A stretch of 49,403 bases of DNA from CAIYRG01 sp036273455 (GCA_036273455.1 DASUHP010000147.1:1-49403); one strand, 5' to 3'; numbered from the stretch's first letter, positions 31,195 to 40,610 are shown. Translations and numbers: made by a program. The notes: generated by a model from the letters alone, not told the origin.

Positions 31195-34100
31195 ATGGCA
31201 CGCCGAACCGACATCCATACAATCCTGATCATTGGCGCCGGACCGATTGTCATCGGTCAGGCCTGTGAATTCGATTATTCCGGCGCCCAAGCCTGCAAGG
31301 CGCTGCGTGCCGAGGGTTACCGCATCGTCCTGGTGAATTCGAATCCCGCCACCATCATGACCGATCCGAGTCTGGCGGATGCGACCTATATCGAGCCGAT
31401 CACGCCGGAATTCGTCGAAAAGATCATCATCCGCGAGAAGGCCAATGTTCCGGAAGGGCGCATTTTCGCACTGCTGCCGACGATGGGCGGCCAGACCGCG
31501 CTGAACACAGCGCTTGATCTCCACGAAAGCGGAGTGCTCGCCCGTCATGGCATCGAAATGATCGGCGCCAATGCGGCGGCGATTGCAAAAGCCGAAGACC
31601 GCGAATTGTTTCGCGAAGCCATGCAGCAGATCGGTCTTGAGTCGCCGCGCTCGGTATTCGTGCTCGACCACGCCGCCGCCATGGAGGCTCTGGAAAAAGT
31701 CGGGCTGCCGGCCATCATTCGCCCGTCATTCACATTGGGTGGCACGGGGGGCGGCATTGCCTATAACCGTGAGGAATTCGCCGAGCTTACGGCCGGCGCA
31801 CTGGACGCCTCGCGCGGCCACGGAATCCTCGTCGAAGAATCGGTCCTCGGATGGAAGGAATTCGAACTCGAAGTCGTGCGCGACCGGAATGACAACGCGA
31901 TCATCATCTGTTCGATTGAAAACATCGATCCGATGGGCGTGCACACCGGCGATTCCATTACGGTCGCACCCGCGCTCACTTTGACCGACAAGGAATACCA
32001 AAGATTGCGCAGTGCCTCGATTGCGGTGTTGCGCGAGATCGGGGTCGAGACCGGAGGTTCGAATGTCCAGTTTGCCGTCAATCCGGCGAATGGGCGCGTG
32101 CTGATCATCGAGATGAATCCCCGCGTCTCCCGCTCATCGGCGCTGGCCTCCAAGGCGACCGGTTTTCCGATCGCGAAAGTCGCGGCCAAACTCGCAGTCG
32201 GGTACACGCTGGATGAACTGGACAACGACATCACGCAGGTCACGCCGGCTTCGTTCGAGCCGTCGATCGATTACATCGTGACCAAAATTCCCCGATTTGC
32301 GTTCGAAAAATTTCCCGGCGCAGATCCGGTTCTCACCACATCCATGAAATCGGTCGGCGAAGTGATGGCGATCGGCCGCACTTTTGCGGAGTCGCTGCAA
32401 AAGGCGCTACGGTCGCTGGAGACGGGTCTGACGGGGCTGGATGAGATCGCGATTCCCAATCTCGGCCAGGGCGACGATTCCAGCGCCATCCGTGCCGCGC
32501 TGGGACGTCCGACGCCGGACCGCCTGCGGATCGCTGCTCAGGCGCTCCGGCTCGGCATGGATCCGTCCGATCTGTCGCGGCTGACCGGATATGACCCCTG
32601 GTTCGTGGAACAGATTGCGGGAATCCTTCGTGCCGAAGAGAGAGTCAAGCAATCGGGAATTCCGGCCGATCCGGAAGAATTGCGCTCGCTGAAAGTCATG
32701 GGCTTTTCCGATGCGCGTCTCGCCAAACTTGCGGGCATCGCGGAATCTGAGGCCGCAGCGGCGCGGCGCGCGGTTGATGTTCACCCGGTTTACAAGCGCA
32801 TCGATACCTGCGCTGCCGAATTCGCGGCACTGACATCATACATGTATTCGACTTATGAATCGGCCTGGGATGGCGCAGCCGAATGCGAGGCGAGGCCCGG
32901 CGATGGCCGCAAAGTCATCATCCTCGGTGGCGGCCCCAACCGTATCGGGCAGGGCATAGAATTCGATTATTGCTGCTGCCACGCCTGCTTTGCGCTGACC
33001 GCGCAAGGTTTTGAGACCATCATGATCAACTGCAATCCGGAGACGGTGTCGACGGATTACGACACTTCGGACCGCCTGTATTTCGAGCCATTGACGGCGG
33101 AGGACGTGCTCGAAGTGATCCGCGTCGAGCAGTCGAAGGGTGAGCTCGCGGGCGTCATTGTCCAGTTCGGCGGCCAAACGCCGTTGAAGCTTGCCGGCGC
33201 GCTTGGCCGCGCCGGCGTTCCCATCCTCGGCACATCGGCGGACGCTATCGATCTCGCGGAAGACCGTCAGAGATTTCTCGAACTGTTGAAATCGCTGGAT
33301 CTGAAACAGCCGGATAATGGTACGGCGCGGGATTTGGATGGGGCGCTGAAGGTGGCCGGGCGCATTGGCTATCCGCTGATCTTGCGGCCGTCCTATGTGC
33401 TTGGCGGCCGTGGCATGATCATCGTCTCCGACGAGCAATCGCTGAAGAACGCGCTGCAGTCCGGCGAGCTGTTCCGCATTTCGGGCGACAATCCGGTTTT
33501 GATCGACCGGTTTCTCCAGCACGCGGTGGAAGTGGATGTCGATGCGATCGCCGACGATACTGGCGACGTGTTCATTGCCGGGATCATGGAACATATTGAA
33601 GAGGCGGGAGTCCATTCGGGCGATTCCGCCTGCGCCCTGCCCCCCCATTCGCTCGATGCCGGAACGATCGCCGAGCTGAAGCGCCAGACCATTGCGCTCG
33701 CGCGTGCGCTCGAAGTCCGTGGGCTGATGAACGTCCAGTACGCGATCCAGAACGGCGAAATATTTGTCCTTGAAGTCAATCCGCGCGCCTCCCGCACGGT
33801 GCCGTTCGTGGCCAAGGCGATCGGGTTGCCGGTTGCCGGGATCGCGGCCCGCGTCATGGCGGGGGAAAGACTGGCGCAGTTCACCCTCAGCCGTCAGGCA
33901 AAGGGACATATTGCGGTCAAGGAAGCGGTCCTGCCGTTCAGCCGCTTCCCGGGCGTCGACACGATACTTGGGCCGGAAATGAAATCGACGGGCGAAGTCA
34001 TGGGCCTCGACTCCGATTTCGGCCGTGCCTTTGCCAAGAGCCAGATCGGCGGTGGGACAAAATTGCCGCTCTCGGGTGCCGTCTTCATTTCCGTCAAGGA

Positions 34101-34464
34101 TGCCGACAAGGACCTCGCAACCGGCCCCGCCGCCCAGTTAATCGCGATGGGATTTAATATCGTCGCAACCCGTGGCACCGCGAAGGTCCTGGGGGCGGCG
34201 GGGCTCCCGGTACGGGTGGTCAACAAGGTTCTGGAGGGTCGGCCCCACATCGTAGATGAGATGAAAAACGGCGATATCTGCCTCGTCTTCAACACAACCG
34301 ACGGGGCACAGGCGCTGGCCGATTCCGCCTCGATCCGCAAGACTGCGCTTCAACTTAAGATACCCTATTGCACGACAATGGCCGGCGCCGCAGCCGTGGT
34401 TTTGGCCATTCAGTCGCTCAAATCCGGCTCACTTGAAGTTGCCCCCCTACAGTCATATGCTTAA
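31195..34464 (+). CDS. carB: Carbamoyl-phosphate synthase large subunit
   Basis: 1089 residues, the usual length. Two homologous ATP-grasp halves are visible. The first begins ILIIGAGPIVIGQACEFDYSG (shortened) and contains RPSFTLGGTGGGIAYN; the second begins VIILGGGPNRIGQGIEFDYCC (shortened) and contains RPSYVLGGRGM. The C-terminal allosteric domain includes GFNIVATRGTAKVL. The enzyme makes carbamoyl phosphate from bicarbonate, ATP and ammonia delivered by CarA, for arginine and pyrimidines. carA is not in the window, so the two subunits are not adjacent here. greA follows 134 bp downstream. Confidence 0.97.
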   Translation: MARRTDIHTILIIGAGPIVIGQACEFDYSGAQACKALRAEGYRIVLVNSNPATIMTDPSLADATYIEPITPEFVEKIIIREKANVPEGRIFALLPTMGGQTALNTALDLHESGVLARHGIEMIGANAAAIAKAEDRELFREAMQQIGLESPRSVFVLDHAAAMEALEKVGLPAIIRPSFTLGGTGGGIAYNREEFAELTAGALDASRGHGILVEESVLGWKEFELEVVRDRNDNAIIICSIENIDPMGVHTGDSITVAPALTLTDKEYQRLRSASIAVLREIGVETGGSNVQFAVNPANGRVLIIEMNPRVSRSSALASKATGFPIAKVAAKLAVGYTLDELDNDITQVTPASFEPSIDYIVTKIPRFAFEKFPGADPVLTTSMKSVGEVMAIGRTFAESLQKALRSLETGLTGLDEIAIPNLGQGDDSSAIRAALGRPTPDRLRIAAQALRLGMDPSDLSRLTGYDPWFVEQIAGILRAEERVKQSGIPADPEELRSLKVMGFSDARLAKLAGIAESEAAAARRAVDVHPVYKRIDTCAAEFAALTSYMYSTYESAWDGAAECEARPGDGRKVIILGGGPNRIGQGIEFDYCCCHACFALTAQGFETIMINCNPETVSTDYDTSDRLYFEPLTAEDVLEVIRVEQSKGELAGVIVQFGGQTPLKLAGALGRAGVPILGTSADAIDLAEDRQRFLELLKSLDLKQPDNGTARDLDGALKVAGRIGYPLILRPSYVLGGRGMIIVSDEQSLKNALQSGELFRISGDNPVLIDRFLQHAVEVDVDAIADDTGDVFIAGIMEHIEEAGVHSGDSACALPPHSLDAGTIAELKRQTIALARALEVRGLMNVQYAIQNGEIFVLEVNPRASRTVPFVAKAIGLPVAGIAARVMAGERLAQFTLSRQAKGHIAVKEAVLPFSRFPGVDTILGPEMKSTGEVMGLDSDFGRAFAKSQIGGGTKLPLSGAVFISVKDADKDLATGPAAQLIAMGFNIVATRGTAKVLGAAGLPVRVVNKVLEGRPHIVDEMKNGDICLVFNTTDGAQALADSASIRKTALQLKIPYCTTMAGAAAVVLAIQSLKSGSLEVAPLQSYA

Positions 34465-34597
34465 AGGCTGGCTTTAGCCGTTGGGCTGCCGGAAACGGCG
34501 ACCAGTCCTCAAGCGTTCTGTTCGGGCCTTTCTGCCGGTTCCATCACGCGGCCGGACAGAAGCGGTCAGTTTACCGTCGAGTTCAGGGTGGAGAAGC

Positions 34598-35071
34598 ATG
34601 GACAAAATTCCGATGACCGCCGGGGGCTATCGCGCCCTTGAGGATGAGATTCAACATCTGAAAATGGTTGAGCGTCCCACCGTCATCAAAATGATCGAAG
34701 AGGCGCGCGCTCATGGGGATCTGTCGGAAAACGCGGAGTACCATGCGGCCAAGGAACGGCAGGCTTTTATCGAGGGCCGCGTGATGGACCTGGAAGACAA
34801 GCTCTCGCGCGCCGAAGTCATCGATGTCACCAAACTCTCCGGAAAAACCGTGAAGTTCGGGGCGACCGTCACGCTCGCGGATGAAGACACCGAGGCCAAG
34901 GTGAAGTATCAGATCGTTGGCGACCTTGAAGCGGATGCCAAGCGAGGGCGCATCTCCATCTCGTCCCCGATCGCACGCGCGCTGATTGGCAAGAGCGCAG
35001 GTGACACCGTGGAAGTCGCAGCGCCGGGCGGCGCCAAGTCCTACGAAATCCTCAAGGTGCAGTTCGCATAA
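34598..35071 (+). CDS. greA: Transcription elongation factor GreA
   Basis: 157 residues from MDKIPMTAGGYRALEDEIQ, with GGTGGAGAAGC upstream; the frame continues to 34481, but that section is unlike GreA. The coiled-coil N-terminal domain has EARAHGDLSENAEYHAAKERQ (trimmed), with the acidic tip residues that reach into the polymerase channel. The C-terminal FKBP-like domain has the GRISISSPIARALIGKSAGD block. It stimulates cleavage of backtracked RNA. carB-greA adjacency is common in alphaproteobacteria. Confidence 0.95.
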   Translation: MDKIPMTAGGYRALEDEIQHLKMVERPTVIKMIEEARAHGDLSENAEYHAAKERQAFIEGRVMDLEDKLSRAEVIDVTKLSGKTVKFGATVTLADEDTEAKVKYQIVGDLEADAKRGRISISSPIARALIGKSAGDTVEVAAPGGAKSYEILKVQFA

Positions 35072-35130
35072 CGACCGGGGAATTTGCGCAAACTGTGCTA
35101 GCATTTTGCGGGAAGTTCTGGAGGCCGGTT

Positions 35131-35901
35131 ATGCGCATACTTGTTGCGCTCGCGTTTGCGCTGGTACTCGCGGGCGTGCCCCTGCCCGGCGGCCGAGCGG
35201 CAGCAGTGGAAATCCATGTTCTGACGGCAGGCGCCGTCCAGGAAGGCGAAAAGCAGCTCGCTGAAGGCTACCGCCATCTGACCGGGAATCGGGTGACTTT
35301 CACCGCCGGGACCGTCGGGCAGATCGAGGAACGTCTGAAAAACCACGAACCCGCCGACGTCATTGTGGTTTCCAAACCGGCCATGGAGCAGCTCGAAAAA
35401 GCCGGAGATATCCGTCCACGTGCCTCGGCGATACTCGGCCGGATCGGCATTGGTGTGGGCGTCAAGGAAGGAAGCAGCGTCCCGGACATCAGCAGCCCGG
35501 AAAAATTCAAGGCCGCAATGCTGGGCGCCAGGTCCATTACATATATGGACCCTGCAGCAGGGGCGTCGTCCGGTATCGCGACAGCGAAAATCCTGAAGAA
35601 TCTCGGCATTGCCGATGAAATGGCGAAAAAGACCACGCTTACGGAAACCGGATATTCGGCAGATCGGGTCGCCTCGGGCGAGGTTGAGATGGCGATCCAG
35701 AACATCAGCGAAATCGTGCCGGTGAAAGGCGTCAAACTGGCAGGGCCGCTTCCGGCACCGCTGCAAGTTTACACGGCCTATTCCGCAGGCGTGGCGAGCA
35801 CCAGCGTCAGTCCGAAGGAAGCCATGGATTTCATTCGCTTTCTGATCCGGACGGAGTCGGCCAAAGTCTGGAAGGATGCCGGGGTCGAACCGGCATACTG
35901 A
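35131..35901 (+). CDS. Periplasmic solute-binding protein, molybdate-binding-like (ModA type)
   Basis: 256 residues from MRILVALAFALVLAG, with GGAGG 7 nt upstream; a signal peptide ends about RAAAVE. The mature domain has IHVLTAGAVQEG, ADVIVVSKPAMEQL, ITYMDPAAGASSG and AIQNISEIVPVKGV, blocks typical of the SBP_bac_11/ModA group. No permease or ATPase gene is adjacent, so it is an orphan: either it serves a transporter elsewhere or it has a sensing role. It precedes chvI by 77 bp on the same strand. Ligand identity is inferred only by family; tungstate or organic anions are equally possible. Confidence 0.75.
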   Translation: MRILVALAFALVLAGVPLPGGRAAAVEIHVLTAGAVQEGEKQLAEGYRHLTGNRVTFTAGTVGQIEERLKNHEPADVIVVSKPAMEQLEKAGDIRPRASAILGRIGIGVGVKEGSSVPDISSPEKFKAAMLGARSITYMDPAAGASSGIATAKILKNLGIADEMAKKTTLTETGYSADRVASGEVEMAIQNISEIVPVKGVKLAGPLPAPLQVYTAYSAGVASTSVSPKEAMDFIRFLIRTESAKVWKDAGVEPAY

Positions 35902-35978
35902 GCCCGTCAGCCGGCGAGCATCCCTGACAATTGTGGCTGCGAATCTCTATATTACCGGCGTTATTGGGGTTCGATTCG

Positions 35979-36680
35979 ATGGCAACCGTAGCGCTTGTTG
36001 ACGACGACAAAAACATACTTGCTTCCATCACCATGCTGCTGGAGCAGGAAGGCTATCATGTCCGCAGCTATACGGATGGCGCCTCGGCACTGAGCGCGCT
36101 GACGGCAAATCCGCCGGATCTCGCAATCCTGGACATTAAAATGCCGCGCATGGATGGCATGGAGCTACTGCGGCGGCTGCGGCAATCGGCAGAAATCCCC
36201 GTGATTTTCCTGACCTCGAAAGATGAGGAAATTGACGAGTTGATGGGACTGAATGCGGGCGCCGACGACTATATCCGCAAACCGTTTTCGCAGCGCCTGC
36301 TGCTGGAACGGGTGAAAGCGGTGCTGCGCCGCGCCGAGGGCAAGAAAGGCGCTCCGGTCGCTCCCGGCGAAGGCAAGCAGACCATGACGCGGGGCAAGCT
36401 TACGCTCGATCCGTTGCGTCATGAATGCATGTGGGACAGCAAACCCGTCCGGCTGACCGTGACCGAATTCCTGATCCTGCAATCGCTGGCGCAACGGCCA
36501 GGTTTCGTCAAAAGCCGGGATAATCTCATGGACGCCGCCTATGACGATCAGGTCTATGTCGACGACCGGACCATCGATTCACACATCAAGAGGCTGCGCA
36601 AAAAGTTCAAGGCGGTGGACGAAAACTTCGATTCCATCGAGACACTGTATGGTGTCGGCTACCGGTACAAGGAGAACTGA
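35979..36680 (+). CDS. chvI: Response regulator ChvI (OmpR family)
   Basis: 233 residues starting at MATVALVDDDKNIL. The receiver domain has the acid pair DDD, phospho-acceptor Asp52 in LAILDIKMP and Lys in DYIRKPF. The C-terminal winged-helix has the block RPGFVKSRDNLMDAAYDDQVYVDDRTIDSHIKRLRKKF (outline), which is the ChvI signature. The gene pairs with chvG downstream (28-bp gap). The system responds to acid and envelope stress in Rhizobium, Agrobacterium and Caulobacter relatives. pckA, often upstream of chvI, is not here. Confidence 0.93.
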   Translation: MATVALVDDDKNILASITMLLEQEGYHVRSYTDGASALSALTANPPDLAILDIKMPRMDGMELLRRLRQSAEIPVIFLTSKDEEIDELMGLNAGADDYIRKPFSQRLLLERVKAVLRRAEGKKGAPVAPGEGKQTMTRGKLTLDPLRHECMWDSKPVRLTVTEFLILQSLAQRPGFVKSRDNLMDAAYDDQVYVDDRTIDSHIKRLRKKFKAVDENFDSIETLYGVGYRYKEN

Positions 36681-36708
36681 TTCTGCCGCGTGACCCGAGG
36701 GCGCTGTC

Positions 36709-38379
36709 GTGAACCTGCGCCCGCAGTTCCACATGGGCGCACCGTTGCGGAGCCTGGTCGACACCCGGCGTGAACGGCCTGCACGCCGTTTCTCTGCCCT
36801 CACCCAGCGCATTCTGTTCTTCAACGCGATTGCGCTGCTGATTCTGCTCGGCGGAGTATTGTGGGTGCAGTCCAACCGCACCGGGCTGGTTCAGGAACGG
36901 ATTTCCGGAATCCGCGACCAGGCGGTGATTATCGCCGGGGCAGTGGCTGAGTATTCGGCCAATCCGGAGCTGCGCACAATCGAAACGGCACAAGCCGAAC
37001 CGCTGCTGCGCCAACTGATTGCGCCAACGGATTTGCGCGCGCGCGTCTACACCACGACAGGACGGCTGCAAATCGACACCCGCAACCTGCTGCCCCGCAA
37101 TGTGGTGAGCACCGCGGTTTTGCCGCCGCCCGACTCGGCCAACCCGGTGACGGCGTTCTTCAGCCACGCGGCCGCAGCTGCCGAACATCTCTATGACGGC
37201 CTTGTCGGCGTGCGCCCGCTGTCGAATCTCGAACCCTATTTCGAAGCCGGCCAGAACGGCCGGGTCTATGACGAAGTCAACAAGGCCCTCGGCGGCGAAA
37301 CCGGAACCAGCGAGCGGGTCAACGAGCAGGATGAGCTGGTGCTGTCGGTTGCCGTGCCGATCAAGCGCTTTCAGACGATTTACGGCGTGCTGATGCTGAC
37401 GACGGAGTCGGGCGATATTGACGGGATTCTCAAAGCCGAACGCACGGCATTGTTCGAAGTATTTTTTGTCGCTTTTGCCGCGCTGCTGTTCTCCTCGCTT
37501 TACCTCGCCGGCTTCATTGCTGCACCGATCAGGAACCTGGCGGAGGCGGCAGAACAAATTCGCCGCGGGCGGCGCGGCCGCGAAGCGATACCGACTCTGG
37601 AAGACCGCAATGACGAGATCGGCGAGCTTGCCGAATCCCTGTCGGCCATGACGCGCGCGCTGTACGACCGGATCGATGCGATCGAAAGCTTTGCCGCCGA
37701 TGTCGCACATGAACTGAAAAATCCGCTGACTTCGCTCAAGAGCGCTGTCGAAATGCTGGAGCGGACGAAGGAGCCGGAAAAACGCGAGCGGCTGGTGCAG
37801 GTGGTGCGCAACGATCTCAAACGCATCGACCGGCTGATCACCGATATTTCCGACGCATCGCGTCTCGATGCCGAATTGTCGCGCGGGCAATCGGCTCCGG
37901 TGGATATCACCAAACTGCTGGACACCATGGTCGATATCTATAACGGCATGGACCTGCCACGGGGCATCCGGATTCATTTCTCGTCCGAAGCGCCACCCCG
38001 TGCGGTTGTCCAGGGATTAAGCGAGCGTCTTGGTCAGGTGTTCCGTAACCTGATCGATAATGCGATTTCGTTCAGTCCGCAGAGTGGCATTGTCGAAGTG
38101 TCTGCGCAAATCGCGGGCGCGCGCGTGCTGGCCGAAGTGGCGGACGAGGGACCGGGAATACCGGAGCCCGACATCGAACGCATTTTTGAACGGTTCTACA
38201 CCGAAAGGCCGGCCGAGCATGGCTTTGGCAAGAATTCGGGACTAGGGCTTGCGATCGCGCGTCAGATCGTCGTGAGCCATGGCGGCCGCATCTGGGCCGA
38301 AAACAAGCGAAATTCGGAAGGCCGGCGCGTCGGCGCGCGATTCATCGTCGAATTGCCGCTGGCCAGAGTTGATGCGTGA
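36709..38379 (+). CDS. chvG: Sensor histidine kinase ChvG
   Basis: 556 residues from GTG 36709. Two transmembrane helices (about 36-56 and 245-270) flank a periplasmic domain. HAMP follows (about 270-320). The phospho-acceptor is His334 in FAADVAHELKNPLTSL. ATPase boxes are RNLIDNAISFSP (N), VADEGPGIP (G1) and SGLGLAIARQI (G2). Its partner is ChvI. The stop codon overlaps the GTG start of hprK (GTGA at 38376-38379), tying envelope sensing to the PTS genes. Confidence 0.93.
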   Translation: MNLRPQFHMGAPLRSLVDTRRERPARRFSALTQRILFFNAIALLILLGGVLWVQSNRTGLVQERISGIRDQAVIIAGAVAEYSANPELRTIETAQAEPLLRQLIAPTDLRARVYTTTGRLQIDTRNLLPRNVVSTAVLPPPDSANPVTAFFSHAAAAAEHLYDGLVGVRPLSNLEPYFEAGQNGRVYDEVNKALGGETGTSERVNEQDELVLSVAVPIKRFQTIYGVLMLTTESGDIDGILKAERTALFEVFFVAFAALLFSSLYLAGFIAAPIRNLAEAAEQIRRGRRGREAIPTLEDRNDEIGELAESLSAMTRALYDRIDAIESFAADVAHELKNPLTSLKSAVEMLERTKEPEKRERLVQVVRNDLKRIDRLITDISDASRLDAELSRGQSAPVDITKLLDTMVDIYNGMDLPRGIRIHFSSEAPPRAVVQGLSERLGQVFRNLIDNAISFSPQSGIVEVSAQIAGARVLAEVADEGPGIPEPDIERIFERFYTERPAEHGFGKNSGLGLAIARQIVVSHGGRIWAENKRNSEGRRVGARFIVELPLARVDA

Positions 38380-38885
38380 ACCCGGGCAATAGCGGACGAG
38401 TCCTCGTCCACGCCACTGCCGTGATACCGGGTTCTGCCTCACTACCGTTTGGCGCGTCCGTGGAATCCGCAGTGCTGCTATTGGGCGACAGCGGCGCCGG
38501 GAAATCCGGCATTGCCTTGCGCATGATCGCGATGGGTGCGCGGCTGCTCGCAGATGACCAAACCGCATTGTTCGTGGAATCGGGAGAGCTCCATGCGGAA
38601 GCTATCGCGGTGGCGCGTGGTCATATCGAGATTCGTGGTGTTGGGATTGTGAATATCCCGGTAGCGGATCGGGCGCCTGTGCTGTTCTGCGTCCGGCTGA
38701 CGCGGGAGGCGCCGCCACGCCTGCCAGAGCCTGAATTCTTTCACCCGGATCGGCTTAAGCTTTCGGTCGCGCCGCGTCTCTTCCGGCTCAATAGTTGCGA
38801 CGCATCGACGCCCGCGACGATCGCGGCGGCGGCGGCAGCAATCCAGAGTAATTCGCTGTTGTCCGGCGACGGCACTTTTTTCTGA
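38376..38885 (+). CDS. hprK: Short HPr kinase/phosphorylase
   Basis: 169 residues, about half the length of Firmicutes HprK, as is normal in alphaproteobacteria, which lack the N-terminal domain. Walker A is GDSGAGKS (37-44). ADDQTAL, with the paired Asp60-61, and HIEIRGVGIVNI (HprK signature, about 83-94) complete the core. It phosphorylates HPr on its regulatory Ser. Its GTG start overlaps the chvG stop. The EIIA gene follows after 48 bp. Confidence 0.9.
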   Translation: MNPGNSGRVLVHATAVIPGSASLPFGASVESAVLLLGDSGAGKSGIALRMIAMGARLLADDQTALFVESGELHAEAIAVARGHIEIRGVGIVNIPVADRAPVLFCVRLTREAPPRLPEPEFFHPDRLKLSVAPRLFRLNSCDASTPATIAAAAAAIQSNSLLSGDGTFF

Positions 38886-38933
38886 CCGGGACGCTGCTAT
38901 GTTGCGCGACTTTTTCATTAGCCCGGCTGAAGA

Positions 38934-39350
38934 ATGATCGGCATTGTCATTGTCACGCACGGCCATCTTGCCGACGAACTCCTGTCGGCGGTCCAGCACG
39001 TCGTGGGACCGCAGTCACATATCAAGACCGTTTGCATTGGCCCGCAGGACGACGTGGAGCAAAGGCGGGCCGAGATTGCCGCAGCGATCAAGGCGGTGGA
39101 CCTCGGCGGCGGCGTTGCTCTCGTGACCGATATGTTCGGCGGTACTCCCTGCAATCTGGCGCTGGCGCATCTCAAGCGGGGAAAGATCGAAGTGCTCGCC
39201 GGCGCCAACCTCCCGAGCCTGATCAAACTGATCGGCCTTCGCGCCGACCTGCCGCTGGAAAAGGCGGTTGACGAGGCGATCAAGTCCGGGCGCAAATATA
39301 TGCGTGCAGGCTCCTCGGAGCTGGCGTCAGCTCCTGGCCCGAAACCGTGA
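38934..39350 (+). CDS. PTS system mannose-type EIIA component
   Basis: 138 residues. MIGIVIVTHGHLADELL contains the phosphorylated His9. VTDMFGGTPCNLAL and VLAGANLPSLIKL are the conserved EIIA(Man) fold blocks. No EIIB or EIIC permease is present, so this is the regulatory PTS-type protein that receives phosphate from HPr and acts on other proteins. The stop overlaps the GTG of the HPr gene by 4 bp. Confidence 0.93.
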   Translation: MIGIVIVTHGHLADELLSAVQHVVGPQSHIKTVCIGPQDDVEQRRAEIAAAIKAVDLGGGVALVTDMFGGTPCNLALAHLKRGKIEVLAGANLPSLIKLIGLRADLPLEKAVDEAIKSGRKYMRAGSSELASAPGPKP

Positions 39351-39628
39351 CTTCGGGAAAGCTCGCAGCCACGGCCACCATCGTCAACAAGAAAGGCTTG
39401 CATGCGCGGGCTTCGGCCAAATTCGTCGAGACGGTGGCCCGGTTCCAGTCCGACGTGACAGTCAGAAAAGGTGAAAATGCCGTCTCGGGGCGTTCGATCA
39501 TGGGATTGATGATGCTGGGCGCGTCGCAGGGGACGAGCATCGAACTGGAAGCCGAAGGACCGGATGCCGGCGCGGTACTGGCGGCGTTGCAGCAATTGAT
39601 CTCCGGGCGGTTCAACGAAGAGAGCTGA
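39347..39628 (+). CDS. PTS phosphocarrier protein HPr
   Basis: 93 residues from GTG 39347. His19 in KKGLHARASAKFV is the EI phosphorylation site. Ser50 in SGRSIMGLMML is the HprK target (Ser46 equivalent). It couples EI to EIIA and, when Ser-phosphorylated, reports energy state. EI (ptsP/ptsI) is not in the window. The gene ends the chvI-chvG-hprK-EIIA-HPr unit, and a hairpin follows after 9 bp. Confidence 0.93.
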   Translation: MTSGKLAATATIVNKKGLHARASAKFVETVARFQSDVTVRKGENAVSGRSIMGLMMLGASQGTSIELEAEGPDAGAVLAALQQLISGRFNEES

Positions 39629-39637
39629 CCGTAGGGG

Positions 39638-39658
39638 GCGATTTTTGGTAAAAATCGC
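39638..39658 (+). terminator. Perfect 9-bp hairpin between the HPr gene and the TraB/GumN gene
   Basis: GCGATTTTT (39638-39646) pairs with AAAAATCGC (39650-39658) around GGT. It ends 3 bp before the ATG at 39662, which has no visible ribosome site. The structure could end the PTS operon transcript, or limit translation of the next gene on a read-through mRNA. The A/T-rich upper stem makes it weaker than a typical terminator. Confidence 0.45.
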
Positions 39659-39661
39659 GGC

Positions 39662-40606
39662 ATGCGGAAATTTGCGCTGCTTCCCATCGGTTTGGCATGG
39701 GCGCTGTTCGTGCAAATGGCGGCAACCGTCGCCGCAACGCCCGCAATGGCTTCCGGGCCTGCGATCTGGCGCATCCGTTCCGCCGACAGCACGGTTTATC
39801 TGTTCGGATCGATTCATATCCTTCCACACGGATATCCATGGATGACGCGGCGCATCGCTGACGCCATGGACGCTTCCGATCTGTTCGTCTTCGAAATCCC
39901 GATCGACAATGACACCAGAGCGGAAGAGCGCGAATTCACCGCGAAATATGGCGTGCTGCGGGAGAGGCAATCGATCCGCGGCGTGCTTACGCAAGGTGAA
40001 TTCGACCGCTATGCGGCGGTGATGCAGGCCGCCGGGCTCAGCGCCCGCGATTATGAACGCTACCGTCCGTGGCTCGCCTCACTGATGCTCGGCCTCGCCT
40101 ATCTGCATCCGGATGATCTGACCGCGCTGAGAGGCGCCGATGACGAAGTGATGACATTCGCCCGCGAACATAAGCGTCAGTCAGAATATCTCGAAAGCGT
40201 TCAGCAGCAGTTGGAGCTGCTCACATCGGGGAGCGAAGCATCGCATATCGCGGAATTGAGACATCTGATCGACACTCTACCGAGTTCCCGCGATACCGAA
40301 TCGGAACTGCTCGCCGCCTGGAGCAGCGGCAATATTGACCGCCTGTCGGCAGAACTTGCCGGCATCTTTAACCCATCCCCGGAGACAGAAAAATTCCTCC
40401 TGTCGCAGCGCAATCACCTTTGGCTGTCGACAATCCGCCCGCTGCTGCAGCGCCCGGGCACGACCATGATTACGGTCGGCGCGGCTCATATCGCGGGCAG
40501 CGACGGATTGATCGCATTGATTTGTGGCGAGGGCTACCGAGTCGAAAGACTGTTGGACAGCAGGGCAGACAGCGACGCCTGCCCTGCCATCGCCGCCTCG
40601 CCGTGA
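39662..40606 (+). CDS. Exported TraB/GumN-family protein
   Basis: 314 residues with a signal peptide ending TPAMASG. The domain begins IWRIRSADSTVYLFGSIHILP (shortened), with the GSxH motif, and continues FVFEIP. It closes with RNHLWLSTIRPLL and TMITVGAAHIAGSDGLI, carrying the GAxH motif. The two Gx2H motifs and conserved Glu are the presumed active site of this metallo-type family (TIKI/TraB/PrgY). Role in bacteria is not settled. No ribosome site is visible; the preceding hairpin almost touches the start. Confidence 0.85.
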   Translation: MRKFALLPIGLAWALFVQMAATVAATPAMASGPAIWRIRSADSTVYLFGSIHILPHGYPWMTRRIADAMDASDLFVFEIPIDNDTRAEEREFTAKYGVLRERQSIRGVLTQGEFDRYAAVMQAAGLSARDYERYRPWLASLMLGLAYLHPDDLTALRGADDEVMTFAREHKRQSEYLESVQQQLELLTSGSEASHIAELRHLIDTLPSSRDTESELLAAWSSGNIDRLSAELAGIFNPSPETEKFLLSQRNHLWLSTIRPLLQRPGTTMITVGAAHIAGSDGLIALICGEGYRVERLLDSRADSDACPAIAASP

Positions 40607-40610
40607 CATT

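Noticed and set aside
36607..37977. 456-codon minus-strand frame opposite chvG
   Set aside because: The plus strand encodes a complete histidine kinase; the opposite frame lacks any domain.
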